Shown here: in pieces, positions 47,699 through 57,298 of the stretch
Layout of the letters: each line of letters begins with the position of its first letter
Position numbering within the stretch: the first letter of the stretch is position 1
Source: Granulicella sp. WH15
GTDB taxonomy: Bacteria > Acidobacteriota > Terriglobia > Terriglobales > Acidobacteriaceae
DNA length: 64,000 nucleotides
Direction of reading: 5' to 3'
NCBI RefSeq assembly: GCF_009914315.1
Contig: NZ_CP042596.1
Span: forward strand, 3,596,001 to 3,660,000
Made by a program: the position numbers and the translations under genes
Notes under the pieces: generated by a model
The model's input: the letters and a program-made list of their open reading frames with translations, nothing else
What the model was told of the DNA's origin: nothing
The model's database searches: none

Positions 47699-50521
47699 CT
47701 ACTTCAGTTCCACAGGAGTCGCCGGACCATACAGCAATCCATTGAACAGGAACTTGAAGGTGGAATGCGGCTGGCCACGGAACGTAATCTCCGGTCCAAA
47801 CAGCAGCACCTTCCCCTTCCCGACGTTCGCCTGAGCCACAGCCACAGTATTGTTCAGATACTGCTGACCCCACGCCCAGCCGCTATCCAGCAGATCGCCG
47901 CCGCCGTACCACGCAATCGTCTTCACACCCTTCTTCGGAGCATCCGGATTCAGCCGAAACGCCGGGCTGCGATCGAAGAAGACATCCACCTTATCCGGCA
48001 TACCATAGCCAACCGGGCTGTCCGTATCCACCTGCGTCCGCAGCAGCGTACCGGGGATGTAGAACTTCTCGCCCGAGAGGTTCATGGGCTTACCCTTGAC
48101 GATCTCCGTCTCGGCGCTCGAGATCGGCAGCTTCAGGTAGTCGTAGATACCGGCGCTCGAGCTTCCAATCGCCAGAATTGTACCACCCTCCTCCACAAAC
48201 TTCTGGAGCTGAGGAACAGTCTTCTCGCGGGTGATGTGACCGAGCCACGGCCGGAACTCAGCCGGGATCGACTCCGCAGCAGGCTGCGTGTTGCGGTTGT
48301 TCGCCAGGCTGTCGCGCCCCGGCAGCGAGATAGCGCCATCGGAGAAGACGATGTCGTCATACTTCGCCTTCAAGTCGCCCGCGTCCAGAACCTGCGGGTG
48401 GATAACCTCGAACGGGAACTCGAACTGCTCCATCAGCCAGCGTATCCAGCCCGAGGGCATCAACCCGCCGTACTGGTCGTACAGGCCGATCTTCTCCTGG
48501 TGCAATTGCAGAGCCTCACCCGTGGGCCGCGTGGTAACCGCGGTCGCATTGACGCCAAGCTCCTTGGCGGAGGTCTCAAGGATCTTCTGCGCCTCAGCCG
48601 TGTACGGAATCCAGAGAGTGCCGGTGCTGGTGCTCTTGACCGGAACCGTGACCGAGGGGCTCAGCCAGTAGACCTTCTGGTTGGCCTTCAGGAGCCGGTT
48701 GGTCAGCGTAAACGCATCGTTGTAGGAGTGGCTCACGAGATATCCAGCGGGCTTGGCCGGTCCGGTGATGACGCCCGGAATCGGCTGCGCCAGATCGGTC
48801 GTGATCTTGGCGAACGGCCCCGAGAAGCCGTCCAGCTCACGGTCGAACTGCACGCCCATCTGGAAGGCAAGCGTCCAGCCGGTAGCGTCGTACGGACGGA
48901 CCGGCGGGCCACCCGGATAAGCAAAGTCGTTCGGGTGATCCTGCGGCTCGAAGAGATCGAGCACGTGCGGACGATAGGCCTGGTTGCACATCACCACGTA
49001 GGAACCCTTCGGGTAGCTCTTGCCCGCGACGGTGAAATCAGAGGTCGCCTGTTCGATCTCGACACCGCTCTTCATCAGCGCGTTGACGAACTTGGTCGCC
49101 GTGGGGAAGTCGGGCTGATCGGCCGGGATGATGAAGCCACGCGGATCGCGCTTGGCCGGATCATGCAGGATGGTGTTGTAAAGATCGGGCGGAGCGACTA
49201 TCGCCTCCTCGAAAGGGTTATCCGAGCGGCGGGCCGAGGCAGGCTTGGCCTTGTCGGCAGCCTCATTCAGCGCGGTAATCCGCTTCGGCGTCACAGTCCA
49301 CGAGTCCTGGTTGCCACGCTCGATGGAGTTCTTGCCCATCCGGTAGGTGTCATAGAGCAGGTGTGCCTTCTCGCGCGAGGCGTAGTCGAGCACAGCCCAG
49401 TTATTAGTCTGCTCGTAGTCGATGGACTGGCGATAATGCCAGATCTGTGGCTTCACCGGGAAGGGCAGATCGTTGGTCGGCAGTTGGCGCGTGGGCACTA
49501 GAGGAAGCTGCATCGGCGTGGGGCTGCCGATGATCTCGGTCAGCAGACCGGTCATGTTGTGGAAGTAGGTGACCGTGCGCAGTCCGCCGTTGTACCAGGT
49601 GGAGTAATTGGCCGCGCTGCGCATACCCGAACCCGGCTTGTTCTCCTCGATCAGGCGCTCGTGCATAGCCGCACCGACCGCCTCGATCTTCATCACGATC
49701 AGCGGATCGAAGTGGTAGTTGAATGGATCGCGGAAGGGCGGCATGAAGATGACCGCGCCTTCGGGACCGGTCTGATGGTGGTTGTACATGATCTGCGGAT
49801 ACCACGTCCGGAAGAGAATCCGGCTGATGTTGATGGTCTCCGGCATGTTGTTCATGTAGAAGTCACGGTTGTCGTCGTGGCCCACGTACTTGTGCCACAG
49901 GCGCGGCGTACCGGCGTCGTTGCGGCCGTTCATGGCGCGCTTCTCGGGCACAGGCTCGCGCATGTACCAGTCGGCGACGAGGTCCATACCGTCGGGATTG
50001 TCGAGCACGCAGAGTACGATATCGTCGTTCAGGATGCGCAGCGTCTCCGGGTCGGTCTTGCTATTGAGGCCGTAGACGGTCTCAACGATCTGCTGCGAGC
50101 CGACGGTCTCACCGGCGTGCAGTCCGCCGTCGATCCAGATGACGGCCTTGCCCTCCTCCGAGAGCTTATGCGCCTCTTCGTCGGTCAGGTTTTCGGCCCG
50201 CGCCAGCTTCTCGGAGATCTCACGATAGTGATCCAGCTTGGCGATATTCTCGGGCGACGAGATGATAGCCATCAACTGACGGCGGCCCTCCGCAGTCGGC
50301 CCGATATCCACCAGCTTCATGCGGTCCGACTCCTTGGCCAGCGTCTGCCAGTACTTGGTCAGTTGCACGTAGTTGGCCATGTGATAGTCGTCGCCGATGT
50401 TGAACCCAATCGACTCTTTGGGCGTCGTGATCTTGCGCGGCGCATCGGTCTGCGCGACGCTCGCTTGCACGGCGGCCAGGGCCAGTCCTGCCAGGGGCAA
50501 AAGCATCCTATGCTTCTTCAT
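47699..50521 (-). CDS. Exported M14 zinc carboxypeptidase-like protein
   Basis: This 940-residue exported protein has a signal peptide ending SVAQ. An M14 peptidase domain lies at about 40-400, with the zinc motif LHAGE (H135, E138) and a third ligand in YNHHQTG. A candidate catalytic Glu lies in GLLTEIIG. The next 500 residues form a large domain, including a glutamine-amidotransferase-like or Rossmann-like part near the end (GGTILAIGSSS), as in other large M14 proteins of these bacteria. It would remove C-terminal residues from peptides. AAGGAG lies 11 bases before the ATG. It is downstream of the S9-like gene on the same strand. Confidence 0.9.
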   Translation of the reverse strand: MKKHRMLLPLAGLALAAVQASVAQTDAPRKITTPKESIGFNIGDDYHMANYVQLTKYWQTLAKESDRMKLVDIGPTAEGRRQLMAIISSPENIAKLDHYREISEKLARAENLTDEEAHKLSEEGKAVIWIDGGLHAGETVGSQQIVETVYGLNSKTDPETLRILNDDIVLCVLDNPDGMDLVADWYMREPVPEKRAMNGRNDAGTPRLWHKYVGHDDNRDFYMNNMPETINISRILFRTWYPQIMYNHHQTGPEGAVIFMPPFRDPFNYHFDPLIVMKIEAVGAAMHERLIEENKPGSGMRSAANYSTWYNGGLRTVTYFHNMTGLLTEIIGSPTPMQLPLVPTRQLPTNDLPFPVKPQIWHYRQSIDYEQTNNWAVLDYASREKAHLLYDTYRMGKNSIERGNQDSWTVTPKRITALNEAADKAKPASARRSDNPFEEAIVAPPDLYNTILHDPAKRDPRGFIIPADQPDFPTATKFVNALMKSGVEIEQATSDFTVAGKSYPKGSYVVMCNQAYRPHVLDLFEPQDHPNDFAYPGGPPVRPYDATGWTLAFQMGVQFDRELDGFSGPFAKITTDLAQPIPGVITGPAKPAGYLVSHSYNDAFTLTNRLLKANQKVYWLSPSVTVPVKSTSTGTLWIPYTAEAQKILETSAKELGVNATAVTTRPTGEALQLHQEKIGLYDQYGGLMPSGWIRWLMEQFEFPFEVIHPQVLDAGDLKAKYDDIVFSDGAISLPGRDSLANNRNTQPAAESIPAEFRPWLGHITREKTVPQLQKFVEEGGTILAIGSSSAGIYDYLKLPISSAETEIVKGKPMNLSGEKFYIPGTLLRTQVDTDSPVGYGMPDKVDVFFDRSPAFRLNPDAPKKGVKTIAWYGGGDLLDSGWAWGQQYLNNTVAVAQANVGKGKVLLFGPEITFRGQPHSTFKFLFNGLLYGPATPVELK

Positions 50522-50596
50522 TCCGGGGTAGCTCCTTCACAACGAGTTAAGAAAACGAGTTAGAAAAAGTAAGTCGTGGGAAACAATAAGTGCTTG

Positions 50597-51700
50597 TTAC
50601 TTGACCTCGTGATCCGGATGCAGGTACTTGGCCAAAAACAAGTAGATCTCGTGGCGCGATTCGAGCGCCAGCGGCGAGTCCATGCGATTGAAGTAGTGAC
50701 CTCCCGGCGCATTCTCGTAGATCTTGTAATCGAACTTCTTCCCCTCGGCCTTGAACGCCTGAATCAGGTGCTCCACCTCAAGGAAGTTCACGTCCTCATC
50801 GTTGGTATTGGTATGCACCAGCAACGGAGTGTCTAACTCCTTCACATGGTTCACCGGCGAACGCTTGCGGTATTCCTGAATGTCGTCGTGCACCGACTCG
50901 CCCAGGTGATATGGGGCTGAGTAGATCTGGCGATAGGCCTCGGTCTCATAGCCCATGCGCGCCACCAGGTCGCTCACCGGCACACCCGCATAAGCCACCG
51001 CATAGTCATGCGGATGCGCGAAGATGTTCATCAGCGTAATCAGGCCGCCGTGGCTCCAGCCCACGATGCCCACACGCTTCGGATCGAGGAAGCTATAGCG
51101 GTCGAGCATCCACTTCATGCCCAGGTACACATCATCGACCTCGCGGCCACCGTAGTCGATGTCCTCATAGTAGCCCTGGCCGTAGCCGGTGCTGCCGCGA
51201 TAGTCCGTCGCCACAATGGTGTATCCCTGCTGCAGCAACTCGCGGATCTGGTGCGCGTCGATCGTGGTGTCGAGGCTCTGGTGCACGCCCTGATGAACAT
51301 AGACGATCAGCGGCTGCTTCTTCGACCGGTCCAGATTCTTCGGGATAAACGTGTACACATGAATGATGAGCGGGTTAGTCGCTCCGGGCTGCTTCGGGTG
51401 CAGGGGATGCGCCGGGGGCAGGCCGCCGTACTCACTCTTGTCGATCTCGGCGATATCGCCGACCTTCTGATACCAGAGCAGGTCGTCGATTCTCTTAAGC
51501 ACCTGGTCCTGTCCGGCGTTCGCCCCCCGCTCCACAGGAGCAGGCGCAGCAGCCGCAGCTCCACGAGCCGGCCCCGCATTCTGAGCCGACGCTTGAAATC
51601 CGGCTGCGAACAAAAGACTGGAAGCAAGAAGGAGAGGGAGGAAAACCCTGGGCTTGCGTGAAACGCAGATCCTACGTTCCCCAGAAGTTGGGATGAACAT
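50597..51700 (-). CDS. Exported prolyl-oligopeptidase-like serine hydrolase (S9)
   Basis: This 367-residue alpha/beta hydrolase of the S9 type lacks the beta-propeller of full-length members. The nucleophile is Ser216 in GWSHGG, the Asp is D301 or D303 in NDEDVNF, and the His is H335 in PGGHYFNR. DYRGSTGYG matches the oxyanion region of S9 enzymes. A signal peptide runs to about residue 40 (ASAQ). The start at 51700 is chosen from AAGGAG 11 bases upstream; the frame stays open 51 bases further. It precedes the M14 gene by 75 bp, so the two form an operon. Confidence 0.87.
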   Translation of the reverse strand: MFIPTSGERRICVSRKPRVFLPLLLASSLLFAAGFQASAQNAGPARGAAAAAPAPVERGANAGQDQVLKRIDDLLWYQKVGDIAEIDKSEYGGLPPAHPLHPKQPGATNPLIIHVYTFIPKNLDRSKKQPLIVYVHQGVHQSLDTTIDAHQIRELLQQGYTIVATDYRGSTGYGQGYYEDIDYGGREVDDVYLGMKWMLDRYSFLDPKRVGIVGWSHGGLITLMNIFAHPHDYAVAYAGVPVSDLVARMGYETEAYRQIYSAPYHLGESVHDDIQEYRKRSPVNHVKELDTPLLVHTNTNDEDVNFLEVEHLIQAFKAEGKKFDYKIYENAPGGHYFNRMDSPLALESRHEIYLFLAKYLHPDHEVK

Positions 51701-51939
51701 GATTCGATATGCTCCTTGAGGGCCCTGATTGTAAGTCGATTGAGACTCCAACTATACGTCATTCGTGATTTCAGAAACAGGCTAAATCGCTACATGCGGA
51801 CGATTAGCGTACAACCCGTCGCCTTTCAGCACCTTCTACAAAAAGCTCTGCCCCACACCTGCTTCTATCTCGCCGTGGATGCAGTACTTTCGCGTACTAT
51901 CAAAATCAAATCACCTACATCCCTGAGGTAAGCAAACCT

Positions 51940-53508
51940 ATGGAACAGATAAGTCGACGCCAGTTCATGTATCTGGGCACGGCTCTCGGTGCAGTCTCCG
52001 CCTTGGATCATGGCAGCACGCTCGCGTGGGCAGCCGATACGCCCGACCAGCTCGTCACTCTCAGTCTCGCCCAGGCATCGCGCCGCCTGCACGCGCGCGA
52101 AATTACCTCCGTTGAACTAACTCGCGCCTACCTGGACCGTATCGCCGTCTATAACCCCAAGCTCAACGCCTTCATCACCGTTATGCACGAAGAGGCGCTG
52201 GCCCAGGCCGAGTTACTCGACAAAGAAGCCAAGGCCGGTCACTTCCGCGGCCCACTCCACGGCGTGCCCATCGTCCTCAAGGACAACATCGACACCGCCG
52301 GGGTCCGCACCACTGCGGCCAGTAAGGTCTTCGACGACCGCGTTCCTGCTGAAGATGCCTTCATCACCGCCCGCCTCAAGGCTGCCGGAGCAGTCGTCCT
52401 CGGCAAGGCCAACATGCACGAGTTCGCCATGGGACACACCTCCTCGGCGACTTACTTTGGCCCGGTACGCAATCCCTGGGCCCCCGATCACACCCCTGCA
52501 GGCTCCTCCGGTGGCTCCGCCGTGGCGGTCAGCGCCGACATGTGCGTCGCCGCCCTCGGCACCGATACCGGCGGCTCCGTGCGTATGCCCGCGGCTTACT
52601 GCAGCATGGTCGGCCTCAAGCCGACTTACGGCCTCGTCTCCATTCGCGGCATCGTTCCGCTGACTTACTCGCTCGACCACTGTGGCCCCATGACCAAGAC
52701 CGTCGAGGACGCGGCCATCCTGCTCAACGCCATGGCCGCCTACGACAAGCTCGATGTCGGCAGCGTCGAGCATGCGCCCGAAGACTATACCCAGACGATG
52801 AAGCAGCCCATTGCGCAGATCCGTCTCGGCATCCCGCGCGCGCCCTTCTACGATCGTCTGGACGAAGATACCGCAGCCGCCATGGAGGCTGCCATCGCCG
52901 TCCTGGCCAAGCTCACCGCCAGCGTCAAGGACGTGCACCTGCCCAGCACAGGCGGCTTCTCCGCGCTTTCTCTCAACGGCGAGACCCAGGCCTACCACCA
53001 GGAGCTGCTCAAGCGTAACCGGGGCGGCTACTCCATCAGCATCGCCCGCAGCCTTGAGGGCGGCCGTAAGTCGCTCGACGATGTATCCGAGGAGCCCTGC
53101 GCCGACAAGGTCATCGACTACATCCGCTCCGCCTGGCAACTTACTCTTACCCGCCGCACCATCGACGATGCCTTCACCGACTTCGACCTGGTTGCACTAC
53201 CCACCATGCGGCTCATCGCACCGACCATTAATCTCGCCCTCAGCCGCGAAGAAGACCCCAAGCCCCGCGAGCCCGAGGTCGACAGTAACTGCACGCCCTT
53301 CGATATCTGGGGCATCCCAGCCATCTCTATCCCCTGCGGATTCTCAAAGACCGGCCTACCCATCGGCCTGATGATCGCCGGTCCCCGCTTCTCCGAAGGC
53401 AAAGTCCTGGCACTGGCCCATGCCTACGAGCAAGCCACCCAGTGGCACCTCAAGAAACCCACCCTGACTCCCGACATGGTTATCCCACCCGTAAATCGTA
53501 AGTCGTAG
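51940..53508 (+). CDS. Tat-exported amidase (amidase-signature family)
   Basis: This 522-residue enzyme belongs to the amidase-signature family (GatA, peptide amidase and fatty-acid-amide hydrolase relatives). The Ser-cisSer-Lys triad is visible: Lys114 in VLKDN, the cis-Ser at 189/190 in AGSSGGSA, and the nucleophile Ser213 in GTDTGGSVR. The N-terminus SRRQFMYLG is a twin-arginine signal, cleaved near AWA-AD. Tat-exported members with this layout often act as peptide amidases or split amide bonds of small molecules outside the cytoplasm. No gatB or gatC is nearby, so a tRNA-amidation role is unlikely. It faces away from the S9 gene. Confidence 0.92.
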   Translation: MEQISRRQFMYLGTALGAVSALDHGSTLAWAADTPDQLVTLSLAQASRRLHAREITSVELTRAYLDRIAVYNPKLNAFITVMHEEALAQAELLDKEAKAGHFRGPLHGVPIVLKDNIDTAGVRTTAASKVFDDRVPAEDAFITARLKAAGAVVLGKANMHEFAMGHTSSATYFGPVRNPWAPDHTPAGSSGGSAVAVSADMCVAALGTDTGGSVRMPAAYCSMVGLKPTYGLVSIRGIVPLTYSLDHCGPMTKTVEDAAILLNAMAAYDKLDVGSVEHAPEDYTQTMKQPIAQIRLGIPRAPFYDRLDEDTAAAMEAAIAVLAKLTASVKDVHLPSTGGFSALSLNGETQAYHQELLKRNRGGYSISIARSLEGGRKSLDDVSEEPCADKVIDYIRSAWQLTLTRRTIDDAFTDFDLVALPTMRLIAPTINLALSREEDPKPREPEVDSNCTPFDIWGIPAISIPCGFSKTGLPIGLMIAGPRFSEGKVLALAHAYEQATQWHLKKPTLTPDMVIPPVNRKS

Positions 53509-53530
53509 CTTACTCAACTAACTCACTTAT

Positions 53531-53564
53531 AAAAGGCTGGACGGAATTTCCGCCCAGCCTTTTT
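53531..53564 (+). terminator. Terminator after the amidase gene
   Basis: AAAAGGCTGG-CGG pairs with CCG-CCAGCCTTTT and ends in a T-run. Confidence 0.85.
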
Positions 53565-53602
53565 ACCTATACCTCACGAACTTATTCGAAATAACAAAAA
53601 AA

Positions 53603-53630
53603 CCACGCCAGGGATAACTCCCTGGCGTGG
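53603..53630 (-). terminator. Terminator of the TonB-receptor gene
   Basis: CCACGCCAGGG pairs with CCCTGGCGTGG; on the minus strand a TTTTTTTG run follows. Confidence 0.85.
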
Positions 53631-53656
53631 CTCAGTATTACAGGTTGACCGACGAC

Positions 53657-56600
53657 TTAGAACAGCACCTTCACACTGAACTGCATCGAACGGGGGTCGT
53701 TGGCCTGGGTCAGCTTACCGAAGTTAGACTGACCGAACTCACCAGTCGATGTTCCGAGCGGGTTATAGAAGTTCGGGTGGTTGAATACATCGAACGCCTC
53801 AGCGCGGAACGCGAACTTATAACGCTCCGTAACATCGAACATGCGCTGAATCGCTACGTCAGTATTGTCATAGTTGGGTCCGATCAATGCATTGCGCGAT
53901 TCGTTTCCGAACTGGCCAACAGCATTTGCTGTGAAAGCAGCCGTGTTGAACCACTGCGCCACTGTCTTAGGACCATTGTTGGGGTTGGCGATTACATTCG
54001 GACGATCTGCTCCGCCATTTGTCGAACCCGAGTTATTCGTTGCCATTTGGATGGTAAACGGGCGACCCGTGTCATAGGAGAAGATACCCGAAAGCTGCCA
54101 TCCGCCGGCGAGAAGACCAGCAATACCGTTAGTCAGGAACGGCTTCCCTTTACCGAAAGGCAGCTCATACACCGGGCTGATAACGAGGCGGCTTCCAACG
54201 TTGAAGTCAGAGGTGCCCTTCTCAGCCTGAAGATTGAAGCTGTCCTGCGGGGTTCCATTAGACGAATTGCTGCCGCTGGCATAGCCAGGTGCATTGTCGA
54301 TGGAGTGAGCCCATGTGTACGCGAGGATGAAGGAGAAGCCATTGTGATAGTTTTGCTGCGCCTTCACCGTCAGTGCATTGAAGCTTGCATGTCCCACGCT
54401 CAGGAAGAGAGTTGGATTGCTGATTTGGTAGTACTGACCATTCAGAGTTGAAGAGCCAGTCGGTCCAACCGCATATGCTCCAGCAGCATTCACTGGTCCA
54501 ATCGGATTCAGAGTGGCTGCCGGTGTCACAACACCACCCGCCGAAACCGTCGGAGGTCCTACATTCGTTAGTGGCGCATAACCAATGGCCTTGCCGTTGA
54601 CAATTCCAGTGATAATCTCCTGGTTTGGCTGTACCTGACGTGCTATCTTGGCAGTCTCGCTTCCGATATAACCAACAGTCAACGTCATGGTCGGAGTGAC
54701 CTGACGTTGAACATCCAGACCCCACTCATTCATATACTGCGTCTTGAAATTTTGCCCAATTCCATACGGAGCAACACTCGTAAAGGGATGAGCAAACGAT
54801 CCATCCGCCGTGCCACTAGGGAAAGGCGAATTGTCAATCTGGATTGGAGCTGCAACCGTGCTGGTAAAGGTCTGGTTGAGACGGAACGGAGGATTGATGC
54901 TCATATCCAGGTTCGCGCCGTTTCCGATGGCAGGTGCGTTATAGAAGACTCCGTAAGTACCATGGACCACCGTCTTGTCATTGCCAAAAGGCTGATAGGC
55001 AAAGCCCAGACGAGGAGCAAAGTTATTGAGATCCTTGCCGTAAAGGTACTTTCCGATGCCATTCTGACCAGCAACCGCCATAGTTCCGGCAGAGTTCTGA
55101 CGAGTACGTCCGACAAAGCCTGCAGGCAACTCATAGCTCGCCATCACATTGTGAGCATCGAAGGTTGGCGCAAAGTACTCGTACCGCAAACCAACATTCA
55201 AGGTTAGTGTGGGAAGAACTTTCCAGTCGTCCTGCAGATAACCACCGTAGTAGCTGTACTGAGCCTGGAAATTAGGGGCCTTCGGAGAACGGCTGGACTG
55301 GTAAGCTTCGCCGGTATAAAGGTCCGCAATCGTATTGCCTGTGCTCAGGAGGTTGGAGGTGCTGAAGGTGAGTGAACCTGTGCCCAGCGCGACATAAACG
55401 TCGGTATAGCGGGCCTGCAACATGTTCACACCAAACTTCACGTTGTGCTTGCCGTGCGACCAGCTTACGTTATCCACCATGTTGTAGTGGTTGTCCCAAC
55501 GATGCTGAGGAAGGTTCTGATAGGGGTGGAGAGTAGCAATTCCCGAAACCGTAGTCGTGGGAGCACCACCGTTGATCGCGCTGGAGACAGTAGAATCACT
55601 GAAGGCAGCAGTACCAAGGCTCGCAGCGTTTGCAGCGGCATTGTTCACATCCTCACCGGTGCGCGGCTGCTCCAGACGGTCATAACCAATACGGAACTCA
55701 TTCAACCAACGCTCGTTGACAATGTGAATCCAGTTGACGCCAGCCAGAGTGGAGATCTGGTTCGTGGTGCAACCAAAACCTGGGATCTGGGAGGTTCCGC
55801 AAAGCGAGTTCTGCGGCTCAAAAGACGGATCGTTGAACCGGTTGAACTGGACCAGGAGGGAATCCTTATCCGAGATCTTGTGGTCCACGCGTACCGAATA
55901 CTGGTCCAAATTCTCCGTACGCTCTTCATCGAAGGTGTAACCGGGAGTTGCAGTTGCGGTCGAGTAACCAGGGCTGGGAGCAGGATAGAGCTTGAGCAGA
56001 GCGAGACCTTTGGCGCTCATGCTTGAGGTCGGAATCTTGTTGAAGAGATAAGGAGACGCCGAGTTGCCCGGTGCATGAAGCTGCTGCGAAGCTGTAGTAC
56101 AGATACCAGCAGAGGTGAATCCTGTGGTACAGACCGAACTGAAGTCGCCATTCAGCATGGCAGGATTAGGAACCGTGGTCGTAGAGGCAACCGGCTGCTT
56201 CAGACGCATTCCTTCGTAGCTGAAGAAGAAGAAGGTCTTGTCCTTGATGATCGGACCGCCGATGGTCGCACCGAACTGGTTACGGATGAGGGTCGTAGGC
56301 GTGTTCGGAATGGTGAAGTAGTTCTTGGCATCGAACTGTGAGTTACGGATGAACTCGAAGACGTCGCCATGGAATGCATTGGTGCCGGTCTTGGTGATAA
56401 CAACCACCTGGCCGCCCGAGGTACGTCCATACTCAGCCGAGTAAACACCAGTAAGCAGCTTGAACTGGTCGATCGCTTCGACCGAAGGACGGAACGAAGG
56501 CGCCATTACGTTCTGGTCGTTGTCGTCGATACCATTGACGGTAAAGGTATTTGCAGTCTCGTTGTTACCCGACACGTTGAATCCACCGCGGAAGCCGAGG

Positions 56601-57121
56601 GTGGAGTTCTGTCCCGGCATGTAAGCAGCTGGAGAGAGCAAGGCCAAACCGTAGAAGGTACGTTGGTTCAGCGGAAGACCGACAACCTCCTGGTTGTTGA
56701 TAACGGAACCCTGCGAAGAGCTTTCCGTATCGGTCACAGCCGCTTCGGCGTTGACAGTAACTACATCGCTCGCAGCTCCCAGGGTCATCGCAACATCCAG
56801 CGATCCTTCCTGTCCGACTGCAAGAACAATGCCCTTCAGGAGCTTCTCGCTGAAGCCCGGAGCCTTTACCGAAACCGCATAATTACCGGGATTCAGGTTA
56901 GTTACGCTGTAGCGTCCGAGACCATTGGTAGCTACAGTTCTGGTGATTGCGGTATCAACATTCTTGATGCTGACCTCCGCGTTCGGAATGGTGGCGCCTT
57001 GCGGATCTGAAATCTGTCCGGTAAGGGAAGCCTGCGTCTGCTGGGCCAAACTGGGGCGTACGAACAAGAACGCACACGCCAGTACTAAAAATGACAAGAA
57101 ACATTTTGTAACAGACTTCAT
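53657..57121 (-). CDS. Oar-like TonB-dependent outer-membrane receptor (copy 2)
   Basis: This 1154-residue outer-membrane protein has a signal peptide (PSLAQ), then a carboxypeptidase-regulatory beta-sandwich at about 30-115 (GQISDPQGATIPNAEV). A TonB plug follows (about 120-250, with NGIDDNDQN and RTSGGQVVVITKTGTN). A long beta-barrel ends in SVKVLF, the aromatic C-terminus used for outer-membrane insertion. Proteins of this plan bind or import large substrates in Acidobacteriota and Myxococcota. The start is at 57121, with AGGA 10 bases upstream. It is a tandem paralogue of the next gene: the N-terminal third is almost the same, while the barrel loops differ. Confidence 0.93.
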   Translation of the reverse strand: MKSVTKCFLSFLVLACAFLFVRPSLAQQTQASLTGQISDPQGATIPNAEVSIKNVDTAITRTVATNGLGRYSVTNLNPGNYAVSVKAPGFSEKLLKGIVLAVGQEGSLDVAMTLGAASDVVTVNAEAAVTDTESSSQGSVINNQEVVGLPLNQRTFYGLALLSPAAYMPGQNSTLGFRGGFNVSGNNETANTFTVNGIDDNDQNVMAPSFRPSVEAIDQFKLLTGVYSAEYGRTSGGQVVVITKTGTNAFHGDVFEFIRNSQFDAKNYFTIPNTPTTLIRNQFGATIGGPIIKDKTFFFFSYEGMRLKQPVASTTTVPNPAMLNGDFSSVCTTGFTSAGICTTASQQLHAPGNSASPYLFNKIPTSSMSAKGLALLKLYPAPSPGYSTATATPGYTFDEERTENLDQYSVRVDHKISDKDSLLVQFNRFNDPSFEPQNSLCGTSQIPGFGCTTNQISTLAGVNWIHIVNERWLNEFRIGYDRLEQPRTGEDVNNAAANAASLGTAAFSDSTVSSAINGGAPTTTVSGIATLHPYQNLPQHRWDNHYNMVDNVSWSHGKHNVKFGVNMLQARYTDVYVALGTGSLTFSTSNLLSTGNTIADLYTGEAYQSSRSPKAPNFQAQYSYYGGYLQDDWKVLPTLTLNVGLRYEYFAPTFDAHNVMASYELPAGFVGRTRQNSAGTMAVAGQNGIGKYLYGKDLNNFAPRLGFAYQPFGNDKTVVHGTYGVFYNAPAIGNGANLDMSINPPFRLNQTFTSTVAAPIQIDNSPFPSGTADGSFAHPFTSVAPYGIGQNFKTQYMNEWGLDVQRQVTPTMTLTVGYIGSETAKIARQVQPNQEIITGIVNGKAIGYAPLTNVGPPTVSAGGVVTPAATLNPIGPVNAAGAYAVGPTGSSTLNGQYYQISNPTLFLSVGHASFNALTVKAQQNYHNGFSFILAYTWAHSIDNAPGYASGSNSSNGTPQDSFNLQAEKGTSDFNVGSRLVISPVYELPFGKGKPFLTNGIAGLLAGGWQLSGIFSYDTGRPFTIQMATNNSGSTNGGADRPNVIANPNNGPKTVAQWFNTAAFTANAVGQFGNESRNALIGPNYDNTDVAIQRMFDVTERYKFAFRAEAFDVFNHPNFYNPLGTSTGEFGQSNFGKLTQANDPRSMQFSVKVLF

Positions 57122-57238
57122 CGAATATGTCCTATCTGCGTAAGCTGTTGGGCTAAGACGTGGATGGAGCGCTGAACTGAGCAACATGGGAGAAATGTGG
57201 CTCAGCAAAACGAAATTCTGTTAGTTGGTTAAGCGTGA

Positions 57239-57262
57239 GTATACCCCCGTGTGGGGGCATAC
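57239..57262 (-). terminator. Hairpin between the two receptor genes
   Basis: GTAT-CCCCC pairs with GGGGG-ATAC around GTGT. It lies about 40 bases after the stop of the upstream receptor gene and 120 bases before the downstream gene's start. It could weaken read-through and so set their ratio. Confidence 0.5.
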
Positions 57263-57298
57263 CCAAACTTATTTATCAAAATAGGTACTATTTTGTGA

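Noticed and set aside
51940..53508. Amidase as GatA subunit of the tRNA amidotransferase
   Set aside because: The twin-arginine export signal and absence of gatB and gatC argue against it.
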